From contig CM034136.1 of the NCBI GenBank assembly GCA_019914995.1, positions 5,285,270-5,349,269 on the forward strand: a DNA stretch of 64,000 nt. The letters are read 5' to 3'. This stretch comes from Acanthochlamys bracteata (lineage: Eukaryota > Streptophyta > Magnoliopsida > Pandanales > Velloziaceae). The notes under the pieces are model-generated. The model was not told where the DNA came from, ran no database searches, and saw only the letters and a list, made by a program, of their open reading frames with translations. Positions 12,798 through 24,600 of this stretch are shown here, one piece after another (within the stretch, counting starts at the first letter, position 1; each line of letters starts with the position of its first letter). A program made the translations under genes and the position numbers.

Positions 12798-15700
12798 GAC
12801 TGCTTCTACCATTACAGTGTAAGCTCACTACCTTGCTTCTTTGTGCAGATTTTTAGATGCATATTTTATGCATAAACTCTGTCGTCTGTGTAGTTTAGTG
12901 CCTGTAGATTAAATATGAATATGGATGTGTTCTGCATCTAATCATATTTTTACTGAATAGGTTGTTTTGAAATATGAAGATGATAGACCTGTGGATGGAA
13001 AAGGAATCGGAAGGAAGGTGTTGGATAAATTACAACAGACATATGATACGGAACTTGGCAACAAGAGCTTCGCTTACGACGGAGAAAAAAGCTTATTCAC
13101 TCTGGGCCCTCTCCCTCAAGTAAACAATGAGTTCGTCGTTGTATTGGAGGATATGAAGTCCGTCAGGTTTCTGCACCCTACTTTTCACGCGTTGCTTTCA
13201 AGAACTTTTTTGCTTCCTCATAGTTCTGTATCTCCTGCACATAAAGTGTTATTGCTACTATCTCCTTTTGCACAGGAGTGATGGCAATGTGAGGCCAGGT
13301 GGTAATGAAAGCCCTGGAGAAATCGACACGAAGAGAGCTAAACGTCCCTACCAGACAAAGACCTTCAAAGTGGAGTTGAGTTTTGCTGCTAAAGTTCCAA
13401 TGCAATCAATTGCTATGGCTTTGAAAGGCCAAGAGAGTGAAAATTCTCAAGAGGCGCTGAGAGTGCTCGATATCATATTAAGGCAGCATGCTGCAAGGAA
13501 GTAAGCACATTTTCTTTCACCAGCATTAGCTTATCCTAAGTGATTTCATGCACTTCTGAGCTAGATATTTCATGCAGGGGTTGCCTCTTAGTTCGCCAAT
13601 CCTTCTTTCAAAACAACCCTTCTAATTTTACTGATTTGGGTGGAGGGGTTATGGGCTGTAGAGGGTTCCACTCAAGCTTTAGATCAACCCAATCAGGGTT
13701 GTCTTTGAATATTGGTTTGGTGTCATGAGCTTTAGATCACCATTGAGTGCAATTAGTTATTTTTTATTTACCCATTATCTTTCTGTCTTCCTGATGTGGG
13801 TGTTTTCTTCTTTTATGTTGCAGATGTTTCAACTACATGATCGTTAAACCAGGCCCAGTTATAGACTTTCTTACTGAAAACCAAAATGTGAGGGATCCAC
13901 GTTATATTGATTGGGCAAGAGTAAGGCTGCCAATATGTTTAATATCTCACTTTGTATGCTCATTGGAAGTTATTGCATGACATTAAAATTACTTATTGAT
14001 CTTCCTAGGCCAAGCGCATGCTTAAAAATATGAGAATAACAGCTACGACTAACTCAGAGTACAAGATAGTTGGCTTAAGTGAACTGCCCTGCAACCAACA
14101 ACTGTAAGCAGTTACTTCTATCATTCTTCTTTTAATTTCTTATGTAGTAATAAATTTTGATTTAGTGCAAGTGTGTTAAGCTTCCAAGTGTCTTGATTAG
14201 ATAATGTTTGAGTTACATGATTGCCCTTAGAGTAAAATCCGATTGTGTCCTTTCAATTCCTTTCATTTACTGATACTTGTTATTAGCTGGTTTCATTGTG
14301 ATGATAATCTGTGCTTATTGAGAGTTGATCCATCTATAAGGTTCAACCTGAAAAGAAATGATGGGGAAGGGTCTGAAACAGAAATTACTGTGGCCGAGTA
14401 CTTTGTAAGGTACAGAAACACCGAATTAAGGTACCCTGAGTTTCCATGCATCAATGTTGGGAAACCTAAACGCCCCACTTACTTCCCAATAGAGGTTTGT
14501 TGATCTTCCGTTTGCACTTTTGTTTCTTCTTGGCTGCAATTTCTGATGGTATTTTGATTGCTGATGTTATTTACAGCTATGCCATCTTGTCTCTTTGCAA
14601 AGATACACAAAGGCATTAACGAATTTTCAGAGATCTTCGCTAGTCGAGAAATCAAGACAGAAACCCCAAGAGAGGATGAGGGTTTTAACTGAAGTATGCC
14701 TTACTTTATTTGTCTTCAGATAGTGCTAATCTTTTGGCATTTATGATCGTTTACCTTTGTGCTTTCCAGGCCTTGAGATTTAATAATTATGATGCTGACC
14801 CTATGTTGCGCTCATGCGGTGTCTCAATAAGTACTAGTTTTACACAAGTAAATGGTCGAGTGCTTCAAGCCCCAAAGGTCTGTTGTCTGTTGCTTTATGT
14901 GGTTGTTATTTATCTGTTTTTGTTTGTCTAAACCTTTCTTTACACTAAAGTTGTATGAATTTTCATTCAGTTAAAGGTTGGTAATGGTGAAGATTTCATG
15001 CCAAGAAATGGTAGATGGAATTTCAACAACAAGGTCCACCCTGATTTCATCTTTAGATTAGTTTGTTGTATAGGTTTCTTCCTCTGCAGAAACTAAAGTG
15101 CAGAAACTAAGTTAACTTACCAATAAGTAATTGAACATATTAGCTCATAAATCTTCTCATCTGCAGAAACTAATTGAACCTACCAAGATTGATCGTTGGG
15201 CTGTTGTGAACTTTTCTGCTCGTTGTGACATAAGGAATCTTGTGAATAGCTTGATGAAGTGTGGAGATGCAAAAAAGGAGTTGTACATCCATATTCTTCC
15301 ATGTTCTCCTTTTTATTTATTCAATTTATAAATGATACTGATCCGCGTGGACAAGTTCTTTTAGGTTGTTGAAGCACCTTTGACGCGTTTTTGAGGAAAA
15401 AATCCTTCTATGAGGCGCACCACCAACTGCTCGTGTCGATGACATGTTTGATCAAGTCAAATCCAAACTTCCTGGGGCTCCAAAGTTTCTCCTGTGCCTT
15501 CTGCCTGAGAGGAAAAACTCTGATCTTTATGGTCTCTGCTTCCTTATCTGTGACTATCGTTCAGGTAGTTGGTACACATTTTAATGATGCATTCCATGTA
15601 ATTCAGGACCGTGGAAGCGAAAGTGTCTCTCTGATTTTGGAATTGTTACTCAATGCATTGCACCAACTAAAGTCAACGATCAGTACTTGACCAATGTGCT

Positions 15701-17862
15701 TTTGAAGATAAATGCTAAGGCATGTTAGAAAATATTGTCATTCATACGTATTTTTTCCTTCTTTGAGGTATTACTGATGCTTCTTTCTTGTAATTATATC
15801 CAGCTTGGCGGACTAAATTCTTTGCTTATGGTTGAGCATTCTCCATCCATTCCTATGGTTTCAAAAACCCCTACCGTCATATTAGGAATGGATGTTTCAC
15901 ATGGCTCTCCTGGTCGTTCTGATGTTCCTTCTATTGCCGCTGTAATACACTGGACTCCATACAGTAGTAATAAGCTATGATGTGTGCTTTAAGACACCCT
16001 TTTGTAACGTGTGACATGCATTTGGTTAATCTGGTGATTTAATCTGTTGATTACCAGGTTGTAAGCTCACTTCAGTGGCCTCGAATATCTAAATATAGAG
16101 CGGCTGTCAGGACTCAGTCCCCAAAGGTTGAAATGATAGACTCACTTTTTAAACCAGTCGGTGACAAGGATGAAGGCATAATGAGGTGGGTTAGTTTCTT
16201 TGAATGCTGATCCATGCCACTGCAAATACTCTCATTTTAAAATTGTACTTCAACATTCTCACAAACAAGTTTCTTTTTCCGTACTGGTCCTTCGAAGGAG
16301 CTCTACATTTTCCTGTTGTTGATGCATATTTTAAAATGCAGGGAGCTTCTGGTAGAGTTCTACGCTAGTTCTGGGAAAAGGAAGCCTGACCATATTATTA
16401 TTTTCAGGTATTTCTGTGGCAAGTTTACTGTATCTAGATTATTATCCAACTTATTCCCTCAGCTTTTATGGTTTTGAGACTTGTTGCATCTGAAGGTTTT
16501 CTGTAAGGCTTTTCATGTTGGTTTTCTTGTTTTCTTTTGTCTTGATTCACTATAGGGATGGAGTAAGTGAGTCGCAGTTCAATCAAGTTTTGAACCTTGA
16601 ACTGAATCAAATTATGGAGGTAACTTGTATTGCCTTCTTTTCTTGCTGTTGCATTGAATTTCAGGACTTCTGATTAGTAATTCCCATAGGTTTCTTTTCC
16701 TCCTAGGCATGCAAGTTTCTGGACGAAAAGTATTCCCCAAAGTTCACCTTGATAGTAGCCCAAAAGAATCATCATACAAAGTTTTTTCATCCAAATTCTC
16801 CAGATAATGTTCCCCCTGGTTTGTTTTCTTCTCTACTATTTTTCCTTGAAAATTAATGATGTTGTTTTTGTCAAGCTTATTTGGAACCCCTCTCATGTAA
16901 ATGCAGGTACTGTTGTTGATAATCAAATCTGCCATCTGCGGAACTATGATTTCTTCATATGTTCTCACAATGGAGCCATAGTATGTATACTCCCCCTAAA
17001 TATGTTATTTCATCCTGCTTTGCATGCAATACCTGAAAAGCATGATGATTGGCAATGTAATGTGCTGATCGCAACTGTGGAATTCTGTCACCTGTCTCCA
17101 TGTTAGCTACATCATCTGAAGTTTGACTTGAAAGAGTAGGATCTTCTTTATCCTGTTGTTACCAGTCTATTAGGATAATGCTAGTAGACTTGCATTGGAA
17201 ATATATAGGTCTTTTAAGAGGATGCAAGTTCTTTGCTTATGTGTAGGTCTTTTTGTTAATTCTCTTTCACAGCAAGTCTTTCCTTGATAGTCTACTTGCC
17301 TTTGCTGCTATGTTTTTTTTTTTTAACAGGGTACTTCACGGCCAACACATTATCACGTTCTCTATGATGAGATCGGGTTTTCCCCTGATGACCTCCAGGA
17401 ACTTGTTCATTCTCTTTCTTACGTGTAAGTGGGATGCATATCTTTCTTGTAAGAAATTCTTACCTTATCATTCATGGCAATATTGTGGATTCTGTATGAT
17501 GTGCTTGTGAACTTTTACTAACATGTTTCTTTACTGTTATTTGCATGTATCCAGCTACCAAAGAAGTACGACTGCCATCTCTGTAGGTATGACATACTAT
17601 TTTTGCATACTGCTTTCTGGTCATAAGATACTCTTCATTCACAGAAAGAATTTCAATACGCCTCTGTTAATTCTTAGTATTGTATGTTGCAGTCGCACCA
17701 ATTTGCTATGCTCACTTGGCTGCCTCACAAATGGGGCAGTTCCTCAAGTTTGATGACATGTCTGAAACCTCATCCAGCCACGGCACAAATACGGGTTCCC
17801 AGCACTTCCTGGATATGCCAAGGCTGCATGACAAAGTGAGCAGCTCAATGTTTTTCTGCTGA
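12794..17862 (+). pseudogene. AGO4: Tandem AGO4 copy lacking its start exon (gene C)
   Basis: Near-identical repeat of gene B. It begins with the last 25 bases of the first coding exon (12794-12818), so it has no start codon, no N-terminal 65 or so residues and no promoter of its own. Exons: 12961-13166, 13276-13500, 13578-13714, 13824-13920, 14009-14103, 14341-14494, 14577-14693, 14770-14877, 14971-15033, 15167-15282, 15365-15531, 15607-15719, 15804-15941, 16058-16185, 16342-16407, 16556-16619, 16707-16818, 16907-16980, 17330-17424, 17555-17586 and 17693-17862. It keeps the proper SSSMFFC end and the PIWI catalytic motifs. Breaks are a lost base near 13846 giving an immediate TGA, two extra A's near 15271, and several indels at 15380-15415. 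B is intact at these points. It could be a true pseudogene, a 3' half expressed by read-through from B, or an assembly artefact. Confidence 0.8.
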
Positions 17863-18780
17863 AGTCTGCTGCTGGTGAATTCAAGTCTACCAACGTGCAG
17901 TTGTTTTTATTTATTTGGTAGAAATCAATCTAGTGTTGGTGCTTTCTGTTAAAAGACAACATTTTTCTGTCCTTTTGGCATAAACTCTGTGACAGTCTAC
18001 CTACTTTTGTTGTATATCCTAGGTAGATCTTTGTTAGGCAATCAGGATGATGCATTACCAGCTTTTAATTTATTGCAATTTTGCTAGTATGGCTGTTGAC
18101 TTCTTTTGTAAACTACTTCCTGAAGTGCGTAGTTTGACAAGAATCTCAATTTTGCAGAGATTATTATTCAAGTGCATCCTGTCTACTAAAGTTGTTAATA
18201 TGATTTCGTGTATAATTAAGATTGCTTAGGGGTTGAAGGGTGTGTAATATGTCGAGCAACGTTCAATTTGAGCCTTTCTTTATTCTTCCAAGTTAGTGAT
18301 AAAGATGTGTTTTGTTTTCACCACAGGACTCGCTTCTTTTTACTCTTAATATCTTATTTTTAAATACAAAATAATATAAAAAAATATAAAATTTTATTTC
18401 AAATTTATTTTTGAATTAAAAAAAATTTAATTTATTTTTAACAATATTGTTTTAACAACTCATTTGCAATAATTCATTTTTAGAGTGCGTTTAGAATTGT
18501 ATTTTTATAAACGTAAATTTTTATTTTATAATTTTATATTTTTAATATATATTTTATAAATATATATATAATTTATTTAAAAATTAAAAAAATATAAAAA
18601 AGTTTACGTAATAAAATTTTTTATTATATATTTTATTATTTTTTAAAAATAAAAATAAAATTTATTTTTAAAAAAATATTCTATTTTAAAAAACTTATTT
18701 TATAAGTATTATGTATCTCTAAAAAGTTAAAATAACGCACCACAGTGGTTCATTAAGGAATTGTTTTGTGTGCCAAACAT

Positions 18781-19029
18781 TTGGGGATGTTTGAGATTGC
18801 TTTTCTCCGACTTTTTTTTTTAATTTTTTATTCATGTTTTTTAATATATATTTTATAAATATATAAAAAATTTATTTAAAAATTTAGAAAGTGTAAAAAA
18901 TTTCTACGAAATGAAATATTTTTATTATTTTTTTGAAAGTAAAAAACATATAACTTATTTTTAAAAAAAATAAAAATATTTTTTATTCTAAAAAAAATTT
19001 ATTTTATAAGCACTACCAAACATCCCCAA
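18781..19029. mobile_element. MITE with 22-bp terminal inverted repeats
   Basis: 249 bp. The left end (18781-18802) starts TTGGGGATGTTTG, and the reverse complement of the right end (19008-19029) also starts TTGGGGATGTTTG. Over 22 bases I count 19 matches. The interior is AT-rich and non-coding. No clear target-site duplication flanks it, so the superfamily is uncertain. Confidence 0.7.
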
Positions 19030-19657
19030 GTACCGCCAGCGGATGCTCGAAGTATTTTGATTCGAATTTCGAAGTTAGTGCGGCATGCTGCCGCTTGTAG
19101 TGATTGAAACGAGAAGTTGAAGCCATTTGACTTCGAGTTCAAAACTGAAACATCAACAAATATCTTTATGAAAGTATCGAAAGCTTTAGGCCGAGTTTGG
19201 AATTATTTATAGAAACGCTAAAAAATTTATTTTTATTTTTAGTAAATTATTTATAGTATTTTATAAAATTTTTAAAAAATTTTATGTATTACAATTTTAT
19301 TATTATTATTTTTAATAAAAAATAAATTTTTTATAAATAAAAAAATATTTTTTTAAAAATAATTATTATAAGCATCTTTGGAATAAAAATAATTTCAAAA
19401 GCACTTAAACTGTACCACTAAATCCGTAATATTTTTTCAGTGTTTAGACGAGAAAAATAAAAAATTTCTGCTTTATAGTTTACGTGGTAAATTTTTTATT
19501 TTTTTTAAATAATAAGTAATAGAGAAAAAAATTTAATCTACAATATTTGCACTCTCTATTGAAGCGTAAGTATTTAATTTTAAAATAATACTTTTAAATA
19601 ACTTTTTTTTTTACTAAAGAATATCAATTGAGATAAATGAAGTCGAATGATTTAGGA

Positions 19658-19902
19658 AGCGTTTGGGAATACTTATAAAATAAAAGATATTTTTATTTTA
19701 AAAAATAAATTTTATTTTTTTTATTTCTAAAAAGATAATAAAAATATGTAATAAAAAAATTTTACTCCGTAAAATTTTTCTATACTTTTTAAATTTTTAA
19801 ATAAATTTTTTATATATTTTAAAAATATATATTAAAAAATATAAAATAAAAAAAAATTAAAAAAAACTAATAAGTAGCTTTTAAAACGCAGACCCAAACA
19901 GT
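19658..19902. mobile_element. MITE-like AT-rich element
   Basis: About 245 bp. The left end is GCGTTTGGGAATACTTATAA and the right end read inward is TGTTTGGGTCTGCGTTTTAA. The shared core is GTTTGGG, followed by AT-rich DNA with no ORF. The ends match less well than those of the 18.8-kb element, so this is either an older copy or a related family. Confidence 0.45.
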
Positions 19903-19999
19903 CTTAGTATTGGGTAAGGATTGTTTCTCTATTTTACATCAAAATTGCCACTGGAAGTGTTTAGTATTGGGCGGAAATAAACGGGCTCTCCTACTGGGC

Positions 20000-20039
20000 T
20001 TACCGCAAACAGCAATCTTGCGCGCGGTAATCTTACCGC
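20000..20039. promoter_or_regulatory. Triple TTACCGC / GCGGTAA motif upstream of UBA2
   Basis: GCGGTAA (20024-20030) and TTACCGC (20033-20039) form a perfect 7-bp inverted repeat with a 2-bp spacer. A further TTACCGC lies at 20000-20006. The cluster is about 130 bp before the start codon. GCGGTAAT resembles the GT2-box bound by trihelix factors; that role here is inference. Confidence 0.4.
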
Positions 20040-20170
20040 ACGATTTCGCTAACCTTCTTCTCTTTGTTCTTTTTCCGTAAAACCAGAACCCTAGCAACAC
20101 AAAATCTGCTCAATTTCCTCATTACGAAAATTTTCTGTAAAACCTTAGAACTTGTTTCCGATCACCGGCC

Positions 20171-21610
20171 ATGGCGAAAAAGCGAAAGCTTTCTAAAGGC
20201 ACAAGCCCGAAACAAGAACCCGAGCCTGAAGTCGAAGATCAGAAAACCCAAACCGAAACAGGCGAACCATCAACAGCAAGTGAACCTGCCGAAGCAAACG
20301 TTACTGAACCGGTTAATTCAACAGAAATTCCACCGATCAAGGTTGAACAACCCGAACCGGTCGAGTCTAACCAACCGCAAACCGAAAAGGAACCGGAACG
20401 TGACCTGCAGCTTGAACCGGTGACCGAAGGAAGTGGTGAAAAAACCAAGGCGAATGTAGGAGAAGAAGAAGAAGAGAACGATGCAGACTCAATCAAGAAT
20501 CTTCTGGAACCTTTGCAGAAGGAACAGCTGGTGGTTTTACTCCGCGATGCGGCCATGGCACACCGTGATGTACTACAAAGAATTGTTTCGATGGCAGATA
20601 TAGACCCTGCTCATCGGAAAATTTTTGTACATGGGTTGGGCTGGGATACGACAACTGAAACCCTTCGTGCAGCGTTCACTGAATACGGTGACATTGAGGA
20701 ATGCAAGGCTGTTGTTGATAAGGTCACAGGCCGATCAAAAGGTTATGGATTTATTCTATTCAAGCACCGTTCATCTGCTCGCCAGGCGCTACAAGAACCA
20801 AATAAAAAGATTGGGAACAGGATGACTGCTTGTCAGTTGGCATCTGCTGGGCCGCCTTCCTCAGCTCAGACTTCTACTCCTCCGGCATCAGTGTACACCC
20901 AGCGGAAGATTTTTGTTAGTAATGTTGGCCCTGATATTGATCCACAGAAGCTTACGCAGTTCTTTGCTAAGTTTGGTGAGATCGAGGAGGGACCGCTTGG
21001 GCTTGATAAGGCTACTGGGAAGCCAAAGGGGTTCTGCTTGTATGTATACAAGACAATGGAGGGGGCAAAGAAGGCATTAGAAGAGCCACACAAGAGCTTT
21101 GAGGGACATGTACTGATTTGCTCAAAGGCAAATGATGGGCCAAAGCCAAATAAGGCCTCGGGTGCATTCCAGCTTCAGAATACGGGTTTTGGTGGAGCTA
21201 ACATCCAGAGGAATAGTAGTGCATCGGGCATTCCTAGTGGTGTTACAAGTCATTTGGGAGGCCCCAGTGGTGGTCACCTTATGGCACCTGCGGCTTCTGG
21301 TTTGGGGCTTAATCAGCCAATTGCCACTGGCTTGAACCCAGCACTTGGTCAGGCTCTTACTGCACTGATAGCAACCCAAGGTACCAGCTTCGGCTTGACA
21401 AACGTTTTGGGCCAGCTGGGTACAGTGGGAAATCCTGCAATTCAATCTCCAATGGTGAACACAGGAGCGCTTGGTTTGCAAGGGGTGTATGGGAATCAAA
21501 CAATTGCAGGTGGGACAAACTTGAATCCTGCAGGAACTCAAACGCAGGGAGGATATGGAAGGGGTCGCCAGGGACAGTACGGTGGGGTTCCACCTTATAT
21601 GGGTCGCTAG
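20171..21610 (+). CDS. UBA2A: UBP1-associated protein 2 type, two-RRM RNA-binding protein
   Basis: Intronless 479-residue protein, the same size as the Arabidopsis UBA2 proteins. These are nuclear RNA-binding proteins that associate with UBP1 and act in mRNA turnover and stress or ABA responses (family knowledge). Residues 3-6 (KKRK) are a likely nuclear signal. Residues 11-105 form an acidic, P/E/T-rich tail. RRM1 spans about 149-225, with RNP2 IFVHGL at 151 and RNP1 KGYGFILF at 190. RRM2 spans about 245-321, with RNP2 IFVSNV at 247 and RNP1-like KGFCLYVY at 286. The C-terminal third is G/N/Q/L-rich and ends in GGYGRGRQGQYGGVPPYMGR. The start is the first ATG in good context (GCCATGGCG). It is clearly UBA2-family; which of UBA2a, b or c it matches is less certain. 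Confidence 0.92.
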   Translation: MAKKRKLSKGTSPKQEPEPEVEDQKTQTETGEPSTASEPAEANVTEPVNSTEIPPIKVEQPEPVESNQPQTEKEPERDLQLEPVTEGSGEKTKANVGEEEEENDADSIKNLLEPLQKEQLVVLLRDAAMAHRDVLQRIVSMADIDPAHRKIFVHGLGWDTTTETLRAAFTEYGDIEECKAVVDKVTGRSKGYGFILFKHRSSARQALQEPNKKIGNRMTACQLASAGPPSSAQTSTPPASVYTQRKIFVSNVGPDIDPQKLTQFFAKFGEIEEGPLGLDKATGKPKGFCLYVYKTMEGAKKALEEPHKSFEGHVLICSKANDGPKPNKASGAFQLQNTGFGGANIQRNSSASGIPSGVTSHLGGPSGGHLMAPAASGLGLNQPIATGLNPALGQALTALIATQGTSFGLTNVLGQLGTVGNPAIQSPMVNTGALGLQGVYGNQTIAGGTNLNPAGTQTQGGYGRGRQGQYGGVPPYMGR

Positions 21611-24600
21611 GTAATCGTCTTACATCAAAGAGCTGAATTGTCATTGCTTTCATTGAAGCATTTGTTAATTATGAACCTTCCATTTTAAAAAATTTTATCT
21701 TGATGTAGCATTTGTGTAGATCATTTTTCTGAGCATGCACGAAAGTTACATAGAGACGCACACACTCGTGCGCGCACTTGTAGTTGTAATTATACAGCTG
21801 TTTCCCAACATGGTGGCGTGTTGCTCTCCTACTGCGTTCTATTATCATGGTGTAGTTACACTGAGAACATGTATAGTTTCATGCCAGCACTTTCTCTAAA
21901 GCTTTTTGAGTCTAGTTTGTATCTTCTAAGAAGAATGGTTTTCTGAACTCAAATTAAGCACTGTCATGATAGAAATAATAAGGTTATTCAGCACCTGCGC
22001 TATGCTAAATGATTTTCTAAAAGTTGTTATTGCATTGTAGAAACACAAAGAAGAATGGATGATCTGGTGTTGTTTTTTGGCATGATCCACATGATTTTTA
22101 GTAGAAAGCCTTTTTGTCTCTCTTGGTTAGTGATATTACTATACGCTTTGTCATCTTGTACTCTCAGCACCATATTCTTTATATTAAATGAAAAATAAAT
22201 GATCTTCTTTACGGTGAAGATTGTTGCTCAGGTGGAATGTGCATTTGAAGAACTTCTTTTAAGTGGTCCATTGGTTAAAGATTAACCTTAAAAAGTCTCT
22301 ATAGGTCCTTTCTCACCTTACAGTTGTTGGGTTTTTTCGCATTAAAGTAGTTGTCTTTCACATTTTATAAGTTATTGTCTTAAGTCTTCAACAATCATAT
22401 AATTTGGTTCTGACACTATAGGAAGTACAAGCATCAGTTCGAAATCTACCTTCCTCCTGCTTATGCTTTATACATGGTGCTTGCATGTGCTTATATTTTG
22501 AGGTATGAAATTCATGAAGTTAGAAATCTGTCTCCACAAGCTGTTCAGTTGATCTTGGGCTTAACTGATAGCTTTTGAGTAGGTTTCCTTCTGAATTTGC
22601 AAAGCGTCTGGATCAAGTAATATCCAGATGTTTTTATTTCTTTTTGACATTTGTTTCTGCACATTTGCCATTTAAACAAATTTAGGAACAAAGGAAAAAT
22701 CGATATTTTTCCTGGGAATTGATACCCTAAAATGCTTACTTGCTATTTCGAGGTTGAAGCCCTTATATCGATTCTTTGGGACTTATGAACGTCTCCATTT
22801 CACAAAAATTCAGTTGATATCTAAATGAAATACAGTAGATACTATTTGTAGAATATAAACACTGGATTAGATGATATATTTACGAAGTTGTCAGTGCAAA
22901 GGCAATGGAATTAAACACCAACATCCTAGTATAACCTGACTAAAATGGTATTTGGTGAGCCTTTTTTACATTTGGTCATAAGTGTTGTTCTGGATAAATC
23001 ATTGCTAGATGTATTGGCACATATTAGTAGCATCATGTATCCAAAATATCATTTCTGCAGAGATAGTGTGCAATCATGAGAAGTTTCTACTTCAACTGCA
23101 TTCCTTTGTTTGGTATCTATTCTTTTGTATGATGTATGTTTCATTTCTTTTCACTGTGATGAGGATTTACTTACTGAATATTTATTAAGAACTATATTAG
23201 ACAAGCATACTCATTGTAAGTGCAGTTCGGGTACACCAGTTCCATGCCCTCTTGTCAGGTGATGTATTGGTATTTTTTAAGCTGCTTCTTGTAATACATA
23301 CTCCTTTCCTAACTATAGTTTGTCCCTTCTTTTGTTCTTATAAATACTTCCTTTTAAAGACTCTCAGCTGTCCCAAATTCTTACAACATACATTTCGTTT
23401 TGCCATATGCATATGTTTTCTATTGAGATTTATTTTTTTACGGAGTTTTAGTTTTCTTTTATAAATTGTTATGTTTAAATTAATGCTTTGGCACTTGGTT
23501 ATTAAGTAAATTTGCAATATATTATAATGGATTTTCTTAGTGTTCTTCTAAAAATATGTTTTCCTAAAAATCTTCACTGTTTTTCTTATTTATCTTGCAG
23601 ATTCATTATTGATGCAGACATCAATTTAGTTATGGCAGATGTACTCTGGTGTTCCTGCATCCGCATCCTTGTGATGTCTTTAATCACTTTTCAATAATTA
23701 TTCGTTGTTGCCATTAAGTTGGAGTTTTTACTGCTGTCCCCTGAACTTTCTTTTTAGTACTTGAAATTGAAATATTTTATTTTTTAATATTTTGCTACTG
23801 TATTTTGGTTTCTCTAAAAGCTCGAAACGTGTTGTGGATTGTGAAAGAACCTTGTTATTTTATATGAAGCATTCCCCGTCAATGATTTCTATGGTTTTGC
23901 AAATTCGTGACAAATATTTATAATCAAGGTTTTAGCTAAGACTTTTAATTTGGATTTTGCAAAATGCTTTTATACTTTCTCATTGATTTCGTTGATACAT
24001 AGTTGCTTCAAAAGAAAAACAGCAAGCGTTGCTTGCAAATAATCTCGTTTGAAACCTAAGCAGGATTTTTACATTTGTGTATGAGATATGTGCTTGATGC
24101 AGATGTGGCTGATGTACATGGAGGTTGCATATCAGTGGAAATTTCTTTTCTTTTTTTTTTTCTTTTTCCATAAAAGGGCAAGTTACAGTGGAGAGACGAG
24201 ACTGCATCTTAAAAGCTGGTGAATCCTACAGTAACAGTAAGAGGGTGGCCCTTTAGAGATCAACACTTGTCTATGTCTATGTCTCTGTGTGAGGCCTCAT
24301 CTCATCCACAACCATGCCCCCCCCTCCTCACCTCATCTCAATCCTGTGTGTTACCATTGAATGTTAAAATAGTTGTAATAGTTGTAGTTACACTGGTATA
24401 GCTCAGTGCCAATAGTTTTTAAGCATTTTAGTGGAAGCAGTCTTTTGGGAGCAATTTCTTCAGGGTTGAATCTATACGCAGGTATTGCTTAGATGAGTGT
24501 TGCTGAAGCCTTCTCTTGATTGTGAATTTTCTATTGCCAGCTTTGCTTGTGAAGTTCATAGAGGGCCTGCCTTCATTAGGTTCTTCTCATATCGAAGCCC

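Larger units (their letters stand above)
17863..20170. other. Intergenic, AT-rich, between AGO copy C and UBA2
   Basis: 3' flank of C to about 18.35 kb, then a run of AT-rich blocks (18486-18720, 18781-19029, about 19190-19395, 19658-19902). Several have MITE-like ends and no ORF. From about 19.9 kb the composition returns to normal as the UBA2 promoter begins. Confidence 0.6.

Noticed and set aside
20239-20556. Ser-rich minus-strand open frame inside UBA2
   Set aside because: Mirror of the acidic/Pro-rich coding sequence on the plus strand; the plus frame is full length with two RRMs.
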